A stretch of 64,000 bases of DNA from Azospirillum sp. TSA2s (GCF_004923315.1 NZ_CP039647.1:558001-622000), one strand, 5' to 3'. Positions 9,001 through 18,276 are shown, numbered from the stretch's first letter. Notes: generated by a model not told the origin, from the letters alone. Translations and numbers: made by a program.

Positions 9001-9320
9001 ATCCTGCGGCCGGAGGAGCATGAGGCGCTCCCGGCCGTGTCGCTCGGCATTGCGGTTGAGCGTGGCGGGATGATCACCTCCGCGTCGGGGTTGTAAGCGG
9101 CCCCGGCGCGGTAGACCGGCTCGCTGTCGTAAGCGCCGTCCGCCAGCGCCGTCGCGCCGTCCCGCCCTGGCCGGCGTCCAGGCGGCGATCGCCTGCTGCG
9201 TCTCCCACACCGTCAGCTCACCACCCGGCGCAGCGCCCGATCCTAGGCTGTCCAGCTCTGCATCTGGTACTGGGCATTCGGGGTCCTGTGGCGGCGGGGC
9301 TCATTCGTCTTGTACGGCAT
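9000..9320 (-). pseudogene. IS5-family transposase remnant with an internal deletion
   Basis: Read on the minus strand from ATG 9320: MPYKTNEPRRHRTPNAQYQM and WTA-stop-DRALRR match the N-terminus of IS5-group transposases. A second stop and a frame change precede TVWETQQAIAAWTP, and ADGAYDSEPVYRA with VIIPPRSTAMPSDTA matches the region around the second catalytic Asp. The central third and the C-terminus are absent, so it cannot encode an active enzyme. It abuts the truncated acyl-CoA synthetase remnant. Confidence 0.7.
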
Positions 9321-9409
9321 CGGGGGCTCGGATTCAGCGGGGGGCGCCTCTATTGCCGCTTGCCCTCCCGACCGCCACCAGCCCGGCCTTTTTGCATCAA
9401 TGCCGGCCG

Positions 9410-10489
9410 CTACCGGTCGGTGCAGGAAATGCAGGGGTCCACCGAGGCCTGAATGATCGACAGGTCGGCCAGCGGCTGGCCCATCACCATCGGTTCGATC
9501 GCCGGGATGTTGACGAAGGACGGGGTGCGGATCTTGACGCGGGCCGGCGAGGCCCCGCCTTCAGAGGCGACGTAGTAGAAGGCCTCGCCGCGCGGTGCCT
9601 CGGTGCGGATGGTCGCCTCGCCGGCCGGGATCTCCGGCAGCCCCTGGGTTGCCCGCAGCGGGCCGGGGGGCAGCGACAACAGCGCCTCGCGGATCAGCCG
9701 GACGCTCTCCATCATCTCCAGCGCCCGCACCACGACGCGGGCCAGCACGTCGCCTTCCGGCCGGACGACGCTTTCGAAGCCCAGATCGGCGTAGGACAGG
9801 TAGGGCTGGTCCTTGCGCACGTCGATGTCGAAGCCGGAGGCGCGCGCCACCGGGCCGACCACCGCCCATTCCACCGCCTGCTCCCTGCTCAGCCGGCCGA
9901 CGCCGCGGGTGCGGGCCAGCGCGGTCGGGTTCTGGGTGAAGGTGGGGATGACGACCTCGCCCAGCCCCTTGGCCAGCGCGTCGAGCGCCGGCAGATGGGC
10001 CGCCGGATCGGAAATGTCGCGCAGGACGCCGCCGATGCAGTTCATGCCGTAATTGACCCGGTTGCCGCTGATCGCCTCCAGCGTGTCCATCACCCGCTCG
10101 CGCAGGGTGAAGACCTCCATGAACAGCGAATGGAAGCCGATGTCCTCCGCCCCGACGCCGGCCCACAGCAGGTGGGAATGCAGCCGTTCCAGTTCGGCGA
10201 TGATGGTGCGGATGTGGGCGGCGCGCTTGGGCAGCTCGATTCCGGCGATGGTCTCCGCCGCCATGCAGAAGGTCATGGCGTGGGTGTTGGAGCAGATGCC
10301 GCAGACGCGCTCGATGAGGGTGATGACCTCGACCCAGTTGCGTTTCTGCGCCAGCAGCTCGATGCCGCGGTAGCTGAAGCCGACCTCGACGGTGGCGGAC
10401 TCGATGACCTCGCCCTTGCACTGCACCTTGACCTTGAAGGGCTCTTCCAGGGCCGGGTGATAGGGGCCGAGCGGAAAGCTGTAGGGCAT
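9410..10489 (-). CDS. Group 4 [NiFe]-hydrogenase large subunit (NuoD/HycE/EchE-like)
   Basis: 359 aa, homologous to complex I NuoD but with both nickel-binding cysteine pairs: Cys63/Cys66 in ERVCGICSNTH and Cys353/Cys356 in DPCISCTDR. Complex I subunits lack these, so this should be a catalytic H2 enzyme subunit. The protein ends exactly at the Arg after the second CxxC; other large subunits usually carry a tail here that a protease removes. It is the last gene of a minus-strand set of complex-I-like subunits, and hypA for nickel insertion lies at the far end of the cluster. Group 4 enzymes couple ferredoxin oxidation and H2 formation to ion pumping. Confidence 0.92.
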   Translation of the reverse strand: MPYSFPLGPYHPALEEPFKVKVQCKGEVIESATVEVGFSYRGIELLAQKRNWVEVITLIERVCGICSNTHAMTFCMAAETIAGIELPKRAAHIRTIIAELERLHSHLLWAGVGAEDIGFHSLFMEVFTLRERVMDTLEAISGNRVNYGMNCIGGVLRDISDPAAHLPALDALAKGLGEVVIPTFTQNPTALARTRGVGRLSREQAVEWAVVGPVARASGFDIDVRKDQPYLSYADLGFESVVRPEGDVLARVVVRALEMMESVRLIREALLSLPPGPLRATQGLPEIPAGEATIRTEAPRGEAFYYVASEGGASPARVKIRTPSFVNIPAIEPMVMGQPLADLSIIQASVDPCISCTDR

Positions 10490-10501
10490 GGCCGGAAACT
10501 C

Positions 10502-11044
10502 CTAAGAACGGGCCGGACGAGGGGCGGGCGGGGAGGCCAGCGGAGAAGAGGGCTTGCGGGCAACCGTCGCCGGGCGGCACATCGCCTCGCGCAGCGTCGC
10601 CGTGTCGATCCCCTCCGGACGGATCAGCGGGACCGGGTTGGGGTGGCCGGGGAACTCGACCGCGAACAGGTCGCGGATCTCGCGCTCGGCCCAGGACGCT
10701 GCCCGGACGCTGGGCGCCAGCGAGGCGAGCGTGCCGTTGCGGGTGCAGGTCTTGACGTTGATGATCCGATGTTCGTCGATGTAATGGTAGATCACCGTCG
10801 ATTCGGCGCTGTCGGGGTGCGGAATGGCGGTCACGGTGCCGAGCCGGATGCCCAGCGCCGCCATCGCGGCGGCCATCGCCTCCACATCCAGCAGCGGGGC
10901 GTCGGCCCACAGCGCGCCGTTGCGGAGGTCGACCGACCGGACGCCGGGGATGGCGCGGAGCGCCTCGATCAGGCGCGGGAGTGCGCGTTCGGCGCTTTCG
11001 ATGTCGGCGGTCATGGTGTCGGCGATCATGGTGTCAGCGGTCAT
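10502..11044 (-). CDS. Hydrogenase subunit, NuoC / 30-kDa type
   Basis: 180 aa from ATG 11044, preceded by GGAGGGAGG. The signature of the 30-kDa/NuoC family is present: SWAEREIRDLFAVEFPGHP near residues 130-150, followed by PLIRPEG. In Ech-type and formate hydrogenlyase enzymes this subunit clamps the large subunit in the peripheral arm and has no cofactor. The ATG overlaps the stop of the upstream ferredoxin gene by 11 bp, and the large-subunit gene follows by 12 bp, so it is tightly coupled in one operon. Confidence 0.9.
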   Translation of the reverse strand: MTADTMIADTMTADIESAERALPRLIEALRAIPGVRSVDLRNGALWADAPLLDVEAMAAAMAALGIRLGTVTAIPHPDSAESTVIYHYIDEHRIINVKTCTRNGTLASLAPSVRAASWAEREIRDLFAVEFPGHPNPVPLIRPEGIDTATLREAMCRPATVARKPSSPLASPPAPRPARS

Positions 11045-11576
11045 GGCGACCTCCCTCCGCGACAGCGCCGTCCGGGATGAAGGCGGTGCGCAGGCGCGCG
11101 CTCGCCGCCCAGCGGCGGCAGTCGGGGCAATAGCCGCGCTCGGCCTCGTCCGCATCCGCTGCCCACAGCGTGTCCATCGTCGCCGCCGGCAGCGGGACAT
11201 GGGCGGCGCCGCAGCGGGTGCAGGGCTGCAGGTGGATGACGCTTTCCAGCCGCAGCCCGTCGCCGCCGGCGCTGTTCATCGAACCGGGGATGTCGGCGCG
11301 CAGATGGATCGCCCGGGTCGGGCAGTTCTGCTCGCACAGCCCACAGAAGGAGCATTGGCCGATGAAAAAATGCCAGGACACCGAGACGCCGGGATCCTGG
11401 GTGAAGGTGATGGCCTTGGGCGCGCAGACGAAGGCGCAGGTGCCGCAGGCGGTGCAGCGGCCGGCGTCGTGGGTGAGCGCGCCGCGGTACGTCAGGGGCA
11501 CGACCGGCATGTCGGCCGGTGCGCGGGTGCGCGACGGTCGCATCAGGTTGCCGAGGATGGTCTTCAGCATTGCCAT
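11034..11576 (-). CDS. Polyferredoxin subunit of the hydrogenase (NuoI/EchF/HycF-like) with a C-terminal zinc-ribbon-like tail
   Basis: 180 aa. Two [4Fe-4S] motifs are clear: CTACGTCAFVCAPKA near residue 45 and CSFCGLCEQNCPTRA near residue 75, as in subunits that wire ferredoxin to the small subunit. The C-terminal third adds CTRCG and CPDCRRW, a Cys4 arrangement like a zinc ribbon or rubredoxin knuckle, also known in HycF/HyfH-type proteins. The start at 11576 has a GGGGGGA site at good spacing; the next ATG (11570) is an alternative. It is the obvious docking point for electrons from the AOR ferredoxin encoded upstream. Confidence 0.9.
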   Translation of the reverse strand: MAMLKTILGNLMRPSRTRAPADMPVVPLTYRGALTHDAGRCTACGTCAFVCAPKAITFTQDPGVSVSWHFFIGQCSFCGLCEQNCPTRAIHLRADIPGSMNSAGGDGLRLESVIHLQPCTRCGAAHVPLPAATMDTLWAADADEAERGYCPDCRRWAASARLRTAFIPDGAVAEGGRHDR

Positions 11577-11590
11577 GGCGGTATCCCCCC

Positions 11591-12499
11591 TCACCGGACC
11601 AGTGTCGCGGCCATGGTGATGGCCGAGGCGAGGCCGCCCCAGACCCAGTAGAAGCGGAAAGCCTGGGTCAGGCGCAGCCGCGCGGTGGTGGTCGCAAGCA
11701 GCGTCACCCCGCCAAGCACCAGGATGCCGGCGCCGAGATAGACCACCAGATTGACCAGCGGCCAGGGCGTCGCCGGGATGAAGACGACGGCGAACAGCTC
11801 GGTCAGCAGCACGACCTCGATGGCGTGGGACAGCTTGAACAGCGCCAGCGGCGGGCCGCTGTATTCGATGTGGCTGTCGGCGATGATCTCGTGCTCGGCG
11901 TTGGCGATGGAGAAGGGGTTGAGCTTCATCCGCGCCGGCAGCGCCAGCAGGAAGGTCAAGGCCGCCAGCAGATGGACGAGGCCGTAGGGCACCTCCTGCA
12001 GGGCGCGCATCTGGAAGCTGCCGGCCATCTGCGCCATGGCGATGATGGCGACCAGGAAGGGCAGGTTGTAGGCCAGGGACAGGATCGCCTCGCGCATCGC
12101 CGCGACCTGCCCGTAGATCGAGCGGCTGACATAGCCGGCGAGCACCTCGCACAGGACCGGCACCTCCATCAGGTACAGCAGCAGCACGACGTCGCCGGGC
12201 AGAGACGGCACCGGATTGCCGGGCAGCGGCACGATGGCCAGCGCCGCGGTCACCGCCGCCACCGACACCAGCGGCAGCGCCAGGAAGATGCCGCGGCTGA
12301 CGCCCCGGGGGATCACCGTCTCCTTGCCCAGCAGCTTCATGACATCGAAGAAGGGCTGGAAGAAGGGCGGACCCTGGCGGCCTTGAAGCCGGGCCACCAG
12401 CTTGCGCATGAACCACAGCTCCAGCCAGCCGAGCGGGGCGGCGAACAGCAGGCCGGGCCAGACGGCGATGGCGACCAGATAGGACCAGACGGCGTTCAT
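11591..12499 (-). CDS. Hydrogenase membrane subunit, NuoH/EchB/HycD-like
   Basis: 302 aa with about eight hydrophobic segments. The family landmark near residue 35, ARLQGRQGPPFFQPFFDVMK, is the loop that contacts the quinone site in complex I and is retained in group 4 hydrogenases; NAEHEIIADSHIEYSGP is the second conserved loop. It anchors the peripheral arm to the membrane and helps couple electron transfer to ion movement. The start at 12499 has GGGGGAGG upstream and overlaps the small-subunit stop as ATGA. Confidence 0.92.
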   Translation of the reverse strand: MNAVWSYLVAIAVWPGLLFAAPLGWLELWFMRKLVARLQGRQGPPFFQPFFDVMKLLGKETVIPRGVSRGIFLALPLVSVAAVTAALAIVPLPGNPVPSLPGDVVLLLYLMEVPVLCEVLAGYVSRSIYGQVAAMREAILSLAYNLPFLVAIIAMAQMAGSFQMRALQEVPYGLVHLLAALTFLLALPARMKLNPFSIANAEHEIIADSHIEYSGPPLALFKLSHAIEVVLLTELFAVVFIPATPWPLVNLVVYLGAGILVLGGVTLLATTTARLRLTQAFRFYWVWGGLASAITMAATLVR

Positions 12500-13005
12500 G
12501 ACAGCCTCCCCCACCGGCTTTCGGGCTGGCTTCCGGCAAGCCGGCTCTTGGCCAGCTGGCTCTTGGTCGCGCCGTCTTCCAGCAGTTTGGCGGCGCGGGC
12601 GATGCCGTCCAGGATGGCCTGGGGGCGCGGCGGACAGCCGGGCACCCAGACATCGACCGGAACGACGGTGTCGAGCGAGCAGCTCAGCACCAGCGGGCTG
12701 CCGGCGAAGACGTTGCCCGACGACGGGCAGGATCCCAGCGCCACCACCGCCTTCGGGTTGGGCACCTGGTCGTAGATGTCGAGGATCGCTTGGCGCGAGC
12801 GCAGAGTCAGCGTGCCGGAGATCAGCACGATGTCGGCGTGCTTGGGCGTGCCGTGCAGCTCGATGCCCAACTGCTCGGCGTCGTAACGCGGACTGAGCAG
12901 TGGCGTGATTTCGATATCGCAGCCGTTGCAGGAGCCGGCGTTCAGCCGGCAGATCCAGGGCGACCGACGGCGCGAGATCGCGATGACCCGTTCGATGAGG
13001 TTCAT
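12496..13005 (-). CDS. Hydrogenase small subunit, NuoB/EchC/HycG-like
   Basis: 169 aa. It carries one [4Fe-4S] cluster next to the nickel site: Cys26 and Cys29 (NAGSCNGCDIEI), Cys93 (LGSCPSSG) and Cys124 (VPGCPPRPQ). The spacing is that of group 4 hydrogenases and NuoB. The cluster relays electrons between the polyferredoxin and the large subunit. The last 25 residues are polar and variable. It is coupled by ATGA overlaps both to the upstream antiporter-like gene and to the downstream NuoH-like gene. Confidence 0.92.
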   Translation of the reverse strand: MNLIERVIAISRRRSPWICRLNAGSCNGCDIEITPLLSPRYDAEQLGIELHGTPKHADIVLISGTLTLRSRQAILDIYDQVPNPKAVVALGSCPSSGNVFAGSPLVLSCSLDTVVPVDVWVPGCPPRPQAILDGIARAAKLLEDGATKSQLAKSRLAGSQPESRWGRLS

Positions 13006-14219
13006 TTCACACCTCCCAGCGGGTTGGCCACCAGCGGGCCGGTCAGTTCAGCGACGTGCGGATGAGGCTCGAGCGTGGGGCGCAGCCGGTTCGGGGCCAG
13101 GCCGAACAGCACCGGTGCGACGGCGAAGACCAGCAGGACCGCCGCGGCGGCGCGCGGCAGCGGCTGCCCACCGGTCCCGCCCGCAGGCCCCGCGACCGCC
13201 GGACCGAGCCAGACCCGGTGGATGACGCGGACGTAGCACAGCAGCGCCATCGCCGAGGAGGCGTAGAGCACGGTGAGCAGCAGCGGCCCGCCCAGCTCCG
13301 CCCCGGCCAGATAGAGCCGCCAATGGCCGATGAATCCCAACGTCGGCGGGATGCCGATGAAGCCCAGCGCCCCGAGCATGAAGGCGGCGCTCGCCACCGG
13401 CAGCGGGGTCGACAGGCCGCGGTCGTCCAGCGTCACCGCCCGGCCGAGATGCCATTCCGCCGCCCCGACCGCGCCGAACAGCACGATCTTGCCCAGCGCG
13501 TGGCCGAGAATGCCGAACCACGCCCCGGCCATGCCGTCGGCGCCGCCGATGACCAGCCCGAGCAGCAGATAGCCCATGTCGTCGATTGAGGAAAAGGCCA
13601 GCATCGGCTTCAGCGCGCGCTGCGCCAGCGCCAGCAGCGCGGCGCCCAGCAGCGACAGCACCGCCAGCCCGATCCACAGCGGCGCGAAGCCGGTGAAGAT
13701 CCAGGGTGCGGTATCGCGCAGTGTCAGCAGCTCGCAGAAGGCGCCGACATCGACCACCGCGACGATCAGCGCGGTGGTCATCGCCGACGAGGCGCGCGCC
13801 ACCGCCGGCAGCCAGAAATAGACCGGCACCAGCCCCAGCTTCAGCGCGACGCCGATCAGCAGCAGCGCCACCGCCAGCTTGTCCCATGGCGCACCCGGCC
13901 GCAGCGTGCCGAGGCCGGTCAGCGCCAGCGCCGCCCAGGTGCAGAGCGTGGCGAGGATCACCGCCGTCAGGTATTTGCGGGCGGCGGCCCGCGCCGCGTC
14001 GGTTCCGCCGCTCCACACTATGCCGACAGCCACCAGCTCGGCGGCGGAGGCAAGCAGGGTCGCTGTCCAGGAGTGGCCGGCCAGCCGGGCGACGATGGCG
14101 AGTGCGACCGTGGCGGCGGCGAAGCGCCACCAGGATCGATCCCCCTGCGGGATGGCGCGGGCGTAGAGGCCGACGCCGAGCGCGATTCCCAGGAAGAGTG
14201 GTATCAGGACCGTGTCCAT
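13002..14219 (-). CDS. Antiporter-like membrane subunit (NuoN/NuoM/HyfF type)
   Basis: 405 aa with about 12 hydrophobic helices. It belongs to the Mrp/complex I proton-pumping family: a Lys in the VALKLGLVPVYFWLP helix and a Lys in LKPMLAFSSIDDMGYLLLG are at the positions of the channel lysines, and ILGHALGKIVLFGAVG matches the conserved half-channel helix. It is the second antiporter-like subunit of the complex; Ech-type enzymes have only one. The start at 14219 has GGAGG 7 bp upstream. An ATGA overlap couples it to the small-subunit gene. Confidence 0.88.
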   Translation of the reverse strand: MDTVLIPLFLGIALGVGLYARAIPQGDRSWWRFAAATVALAIVARLAGHSWTATLLASAAELVAVGIVWSGGTDAARAAARKYLTAVILATLCTWAALALTGLGTLRPGAPWDKLAVALLLIGVALKLGLVPVYFWLPAVARASSAMTTALIVAVVDVGAFCELLTLRDTAPWIFTGFAPLWIGLAVLSLLGAALLALAQRALKPMLAFSSIDDMGYLLLGLVIGGADGMAGAWFGILGHALGKIVLFGAVGAAEWHLGRAVTLDDRGLSTPLPVASAAFMLGALGFIGIPPTLGFIGHWRLYLAGAELGGPLLLTVLYASSAMALLCYVRVIHRVWLGPAVAGPAGGTGGQPLPRAAAAVLLVFAVAPVLFGLAPNRLRPTLEPHPHVAELTGPLVANPLGGVK

Positions 14220-14239
14220 GTCGATGCCTCCGGCAGCGC

Positions 14240-16090
14240 TCAGACCAGCCACACGCCGGCCAGCGCGGCAATCGCGACAAGACCGATGGGCAGCAGCGGG
14301 CGATCCTCAAGGACGGCGCCTGCGGTGGTCTGCGCCGCACCGGCCACACGGGTCAGGGCGCGCCAGATCCGGAGATAGCCGGGATCAGGATCGAGCGAAT
14401 AGACGGGGTGAAAGGCTGTTTCCGCCATCTCGGCGAAATCGACGGCGCCGGGCCGGTCGCCGGCCGGCAGCGGCTCGCCGCCGGAATAGACCGACACCAG
14501 CCCGGGGGCCGGCGCCTGCGCCAGCCGGTAGATCAGCAGCCCCAGCATGGCCGAGGCGAGCACCACGCCGCCGCCGACGGTCACCGCGATGGTGCCGCGG
14601 TCGGTCAGGATGCCGAGCCAGCTCATCTCCACCGCCCAGTCGAACCCCAGGGAGCGCACCGCCGGGGCGACGATCGGCAGCATCAGCAGCTGCGGCGCGA
14701 CGCCGAACAGCAGGCACAGCCCGGCCATCGACCCCATGCCGGCCAGCATGCTCGGCGACGCGTCGTGTACCGGACGGCCGAGCAGCGCCTTGGACGGTAC
14801 GCCGTAGAAAGCGTTGACCGTGGCCTTGAGGAAGGAGAAGGCGGTCAGGATGCTGCCGATCCAGCCAACCAGCACGACGACCAGCAGCCCCTTGTCGAGC
14901 GCTGCGCTGAACAGCAGCCATTTGGCGACGAAGCCGTTGGTCAGCGGCACGCCGGCGATCGACGCCGCGGCGATGATCCACACCTTGGCCGTCCCCGGCA
15001 TCGCCGAGGCCAGACCGCCGAGGTCACGCAGGTCGCGGATGCCGGTGGCGTGCTGGATGGCGCCGGCGCACATGAACAGCGTGCCCTTGAACAGCGCGTG
15101 GCTCAGGCAATAGAACAGCCCGGCCGCCAGCCCTAGATCGGTGCCGAGCGCCAGCCCGACGACGATGTAGCCGAGTTGGCTGACGGTGTGGAAGGCGAGC
15201 AGCCGCTTCAGGTCGGTCTGCGCCATGGCGAAGATGACGCCGACCAGGATGGTGACGCAGCCGACCGCCAGCAGCGGAGTTCCCATCACCTCGTGCCATT
15301 GCCCGCCACCCACCACATACATGCGGGCGATCAGGTAGACGCCGGCCTTGACGTAGCAGGCGGAATGCAGCAGCGCCGATACCGGCGTCGGCGCGTTCAT
15401 CGCCTCCGGGATCCAGGTGTGCAACGGGAACATCACCGATTTCGCCATCGCCGCGACGATGAACAGCGCTGCGACACCCGAGGTGAAGGCGGAGGCGACG
15501 GCCGGATCGGTCCAGGCCAGCGTACCGGCGCGGGCATAGACCAGCACCAGCCCGACCAGGAAGCCGTAGCCGGCGAGGTGGGTGATGACCAGCACCTTGC
15601 GGGCGCCGTCGGTCGCCGCCTTCTGCTTGTACCAGAAGCCGACCAGACTGTAGGAGCACAGCCCGATCACTTCCCACGCCACATAGGCGCCCAGCATGTC
15701 GGCAGCGCCCGCCAGCAGCAGCAGGCCGGCGATGAAGACCAGCATGATGGCGTAGAAGCGCGTCGTGCCCTGCTCCTCATGCTCCATGTAGCGGATGGAG
15801 AACAGCAGGATGGCGGCGCCGATGCCGGTGCCCATCACCATGAACAGCACGCTCAGCCCGTCGACGCGCAGGCCGATCGACAGCGGACCGTCCCAGCCGG
15901 CGAGCAGCGGCGCCTCCGCCGCGACGCCGGCCATGCTGGCGGGTACCAGCGTCAGCGAGGCGAGGAAGGAGGCGAAGACCACGGCGGTCGCGAGCATCCC
16001 CTTGCCGACCGGCGTCAGCCAGCGGGCGAGCAGGAGTTGAAGGACGAAGCCCCCGAGCAGGAGAAGAATGGGGAGCGTTGTGGACGTCAT
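14240..16090 (-). CDS. Antiporter-like membrane subunit, NuoL/EchA/HycC type
   Basis: 616 aa with about 15 hydrophobic segments, the usual size of NuoL-type subunits. Family landmarks are YVAWEVIGLCSYSLVGFW, AKSVMFPLHTWIPEAM (channel Lys), PTPVSALLHSACYVKAGVY and FHTVSQLGYIVVGLALG. The C-terminal region holds extra helices but no obvious long lateral helix. It is the largest ion-translocating subunit of the hydrogenase-like complex. The next gene starts 20 bp downstream. Confidence 0.92.
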   Translation of the reverse strand: MTSTTLPILLLLGGFVLQLLLARWLTPVGKGMLATAVVFASFLASLTLVPASMAGVAAEAPLLAGWDGPLSIGLRVDGLSVLFMVMGTGIGAAILLFSIRYMEHEEQGTTRFYAIMLVFIAGLLLLAGAADMLGAYVAWEVIGLCSYSLVGFWYKQKAATDGARKVLVITHLAGYGFLVGLVLVYARAGTLAWTDPAVASAFTSGVAALFIVAAMAKSVMFPLHTWIPEAMNAPTPVSALLHSACYVKAGVYLIARMYVVGGGQWHEVMGTPLLAVGCVTILVGVIFAMAQTDLKRLLAFHTVSQLGYIVVGLALGTDLGLAAGLFYCLSHALFKGTLFMCAGAIQHATGIRDLRDLGGLASAMPGTAKVWIIAAASIAGVPLTNGFVAKWLLFSAALDKGLLVVVLVGWIGSILTAFSFLKATVNAFYGVPSKALLGRPVHDASPSMLAGMGSMAGLCLLFGVAPQLLMLPIVAPAVRSLGFDWAVEMSWLGILTDRGTIAVTVGGGVVLASAMLGLLIYRLAQAPAPGLVSVYSGGEPLPAGDRPGAVDFAEMAETAFHPVYSLDPDPGYLRIWRALTRVAGAAQTTAGAVLEDRPLLPIGLVAIAALAGVWLV

Positions 16091-16104
16091 GACCAGCCCC
16101 TTTC

Positions 16105-16377
16105 TCAGCCACCGGCCAGCGGCGGAAAGATGAAGACGTCGGAGTCCAGCGACAGTGGCGTGTCCAGCCCCTGAAGACCGCGCACGTCCTGGCCGTTGAC
16201 CAGGATGATGGCGTAGCCGGCGAGTTCACCGTCCTTCAGGATCCAGCGGGCGAAGTTCGGGCCGTATTCGGCGACCAGATCGCGCAGCAGGTCCCGCAGG
16301 GTCGCCGCGGGACGTTGCCACACCTCATGCGACTTCTTGGTGGCGTCGCGCAGCAGCGCGAAATAGGAGATTTTCAT
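16105..16377 (-). CDS. MoaD/ThiS-like sulfur carrier protein
   Basis: 90 aa ubiquitin-like protein ending in Gly-Gly (FIFPPLAGG), the thiocarboxylation site of MoaD. MoaD supplies the dithiolene sulfurs of the pterin cofactor. A dedicated MoaD-like gene beside a tungsten-type AOR gene is common and is thought to serve the tungstopterin. It lies 93 bp after the AOR gene and 14 bp before the NuoL-like gene, which places it in the hydrogenase-AOR operon. Confidence 0.88.
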   Translation of the reverse strand: MKISYFALLRDATKKSHEVWQRPAATLRDLLRDLVAEYGPNFARWILKDGELAGYAIILVNGQDVRGLQGLDTPLSLDSDVFIFPPLAGG

Positions 16378-16470
16378 GGGACAGGGCCCTTCTTCCGGGA
16401 CCGCCGCCAGACCACCGCCACCCGGCCGCCGCCGCCGCGGCGGATGGCCGCGGCGGCGGACCGGACAGGG

Positions 16471-18276
16471 TCAGGCCAGCGCCAGCGCGCTCAGCTTCTC
16501 CGGCGTGGGCACGCCGTTGGCATCCCAGCCGCGAACGCCGTAGTAGAGCGGCAGCATTTCCGGCAGGCGGCTGACCGCCCCCTTCGACGGGCCGGTCACG
16601 ATCGGCTCACTCAGCAGGCGTGGCGGCAGGGTGTCGTCGGCGGCGGTCAGGCCGGCCTTCAGGTTCCACAGCCGCTCCAGGTTCCAGATCCGCTCGCCCG
16701 CCTCGATGAAGCTGTCGCCGGTGTAGGCGAAGCCTGTCAGCGCCGTCATCAACTCGGCGAATTCGGGTGCACCGATGCCGAAGGTGGCGAACAGGCAGGA
16801 TCCGCTCGAATCCAGCGCCGCCGTCAGGTTCTGGAACAGGGCGACCAGCTCCGCCTTACCGTCGATGCTGTCCTTGTCGACCTTGACCGGCACGCCCAGC
16901 ACCTCGGGGCTGATGGTGTAGCCGCGGACGTGACAACCGCCGCGGTTGTTGGTGGCGTAGTTCAGGCCGATGCCCTGGACCGCGCGCGGATCATAGGCCG
17001 GCATCTCCTGTTTCTTGACGGTCATCGACAGTTCCGGATGGCCGTAGAGGCTGGCCAGCCGGTAGGAGCCCAGTGCGAGCTTCTTGCCGAAGCCCTGGCC
17101 GATGCCGGCCAGCCGCACCGCCTCGACCATCGCATCGGCGTTGCCGAAGGTCAGCTCCAGACCCTCGGTGTCCTTCAGCGTGATGATGCCGCGGTCGAAC
17201 AGCTCCATCGCGCAGGCGACGGTGCCGCCCATCGAGATGGTGTCCAGGCCGTATTCGTTGCAGTAGTAGTTGGCCTTGATCACCGCATCGAGGTTGTCGA
17301 TCCGGCAATCCGGGCCGAAACCCCAGGCGGTTTCATACTCCGGCCCCTCGCCCTCGCCCTTGTATTTGGGGTGTTTGACCTTGGTGGCGCGGCCGCAGGA
17401 GATGATGCAGGAGAAACAGCCCTTCGGCCGCTGCAGCTGGTTGGCCGCCAGCGTCTCGCCGCCCACCTTGTCGGCGGTTTCGAAATGGCCGTCCTGGAAG
17501 TTGCCGGTGGGCAGACCACCCACCGAGTTCAGGATATTGACCAGCACGTTGGTGCCGTAGAGGCGCAAGCCGGTGCCGCCGACCGGATGCTCCTTGATCA
17601 TGGTGCTGGCCTTGCTCACCGCGGCGAGGAAGGCGGCCTTGTCCGCGACGGTGACGGCACCGGTGCCGCGCACCACCACCGCCTTCAGGTTCTTCGACCC
17701 CATCACCGCGCCGACGCCGGTGCGGCCGGCCGCGCGCTGCATGTCGTTCATGATGGAGGCGATGAAGGACAGATTCTCACCCGCTGGGCCGATGCAGGCG
17801 ATCTTGGCGTCGGTCGCCGTCTCGGCGTTCAGCGCCTCGGTCGTCTCGGGAACGTCCTTGCCCCAAAGATGGGCGGCGTCGCGGATCTCCACCTCTTCGT
17901 CCTGGATCCACAGATAGACCGGCTTCGGCGAGCGGCCTTCCAGGATCAGCATGTCGTAGCCGGCATATTTCAGCTCCGGCCCCCAGGCGCCGCCGGAATT
18001 CGACGCGGCGATGGTGCCGGTCAGCGGCCCCTTGGTCACCACGTCGTAGCGGCCGGCCGACGGCGCGAAGGTGCCGGTCATCGGACCCGATGCGAAGATC
18101 AGCTTGTTCGCCGGCGACAGCGGGTCGACGGCGGGATCCACCTCGTCGTACATGTATTTGGTGCCGAGTCCGCGGGCGCCGATGTAGTCGCGCGCCAAGT
18201 CGGTTTTCAGCGCTTCGGTGCCGATCTTGCCGGTGCTGAGATCGATCCGAAGGATTTTTCCTGTCCAGCCGTGCAT
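16471..18276 (-). CDS. aorB: Aldehyde:ferredoxin oxidoreductase catalytic subunit (tungsten enzyme)
   Basis: 601 aa, the full length of AOR. It oxidises aldehydes to carboxylic acids with tungsten bis-pterin and a [4Fe-4S] cluster, reducing ferredoxin; the reverse reaction is possible. Cluster ligands are Cys287, Cys290, Cys294 (GCFSCIISC) and Cys494 (SGSCLF), nearly the same numbering as the Pyrococcus enzyme. Glu313 (GPEYETAW) and His449 (GGCHVRG) match the catalytic pair, and the N-terminus [18 protein letters not shown] is typical. The start at 18276 is set by GGAGG 7 bp upstream; the ATG two codons earlier is too close to it. Substrate aldehyde unknown. Confidence 0.93.
   Translation of the reverse strand: MHGWTGKILRIDLSTGKIGTEALKTDLARDYIGARGLGTKYMYDEVDPAVDPLSPANKLIFASGPMTGTFAPSAGRYDVVTKGPLTGTIAASNSGGAWGPELKYAGYDMLILEGRSPKPVYLWIQDEEVEIRDAAHLWGKDVPETTEALNAETATDAKIACIGPAGENLSFIASIMNDMQRAAGRTGVGAVMGSKNLKAVVVRGTGAVTVADKAAFLAAVSKASTMIKEHPVGGTGLRLYGTNVLVNILNSVGGLPTGNFQDGHFETADKVGGETLAANQLQRPKGCFSCIISCGRATKVKHPKYKGEGEGPEYETAWGFGPDCRIDNLDAVIKANYYCNEYGLDTISMGGTVACAMELFDRGIITLKDTEGLELTFGNADAMVEAVRLAGIGQGFGKKLALGSYRLASLYGHPELSMTVKKQEMPAYDPRAVQGIGLNYATNNRGGCHVRGYTISPEVLGVPVKVDKDSIDGKAELVALFQNLTAALDSSGSCLFATFGIGAPEFAELMTALTGFAYTGDSFIEAGERIWNLERLWNLKAGLTAADDTLPPRLLSEPIVTGPSKGAVSRLPEMLPLYYGVRGWDANGVPTPEKLSALALA

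Noticed and set aside
9410..16090. NADH dehydrogenase (complex I, nuo) operon
   Set aside because: The subunit homology is real, but the NuoD-like protein has both nickel-binding CxxC pairs, the NADH-module genes (nuoE, F, G) are absent, and hypA and AOR genes are adjacent. Group 4 hydrogenase is the better call.
16378..16470. Rho-independent terminator inside the AOR-hydrogenase operon
   Set aside because: The stretch between AOR and the MoaD-like gene is rich in CGG/CCG repeats that can fold, but there is no clean stem with a T tract.
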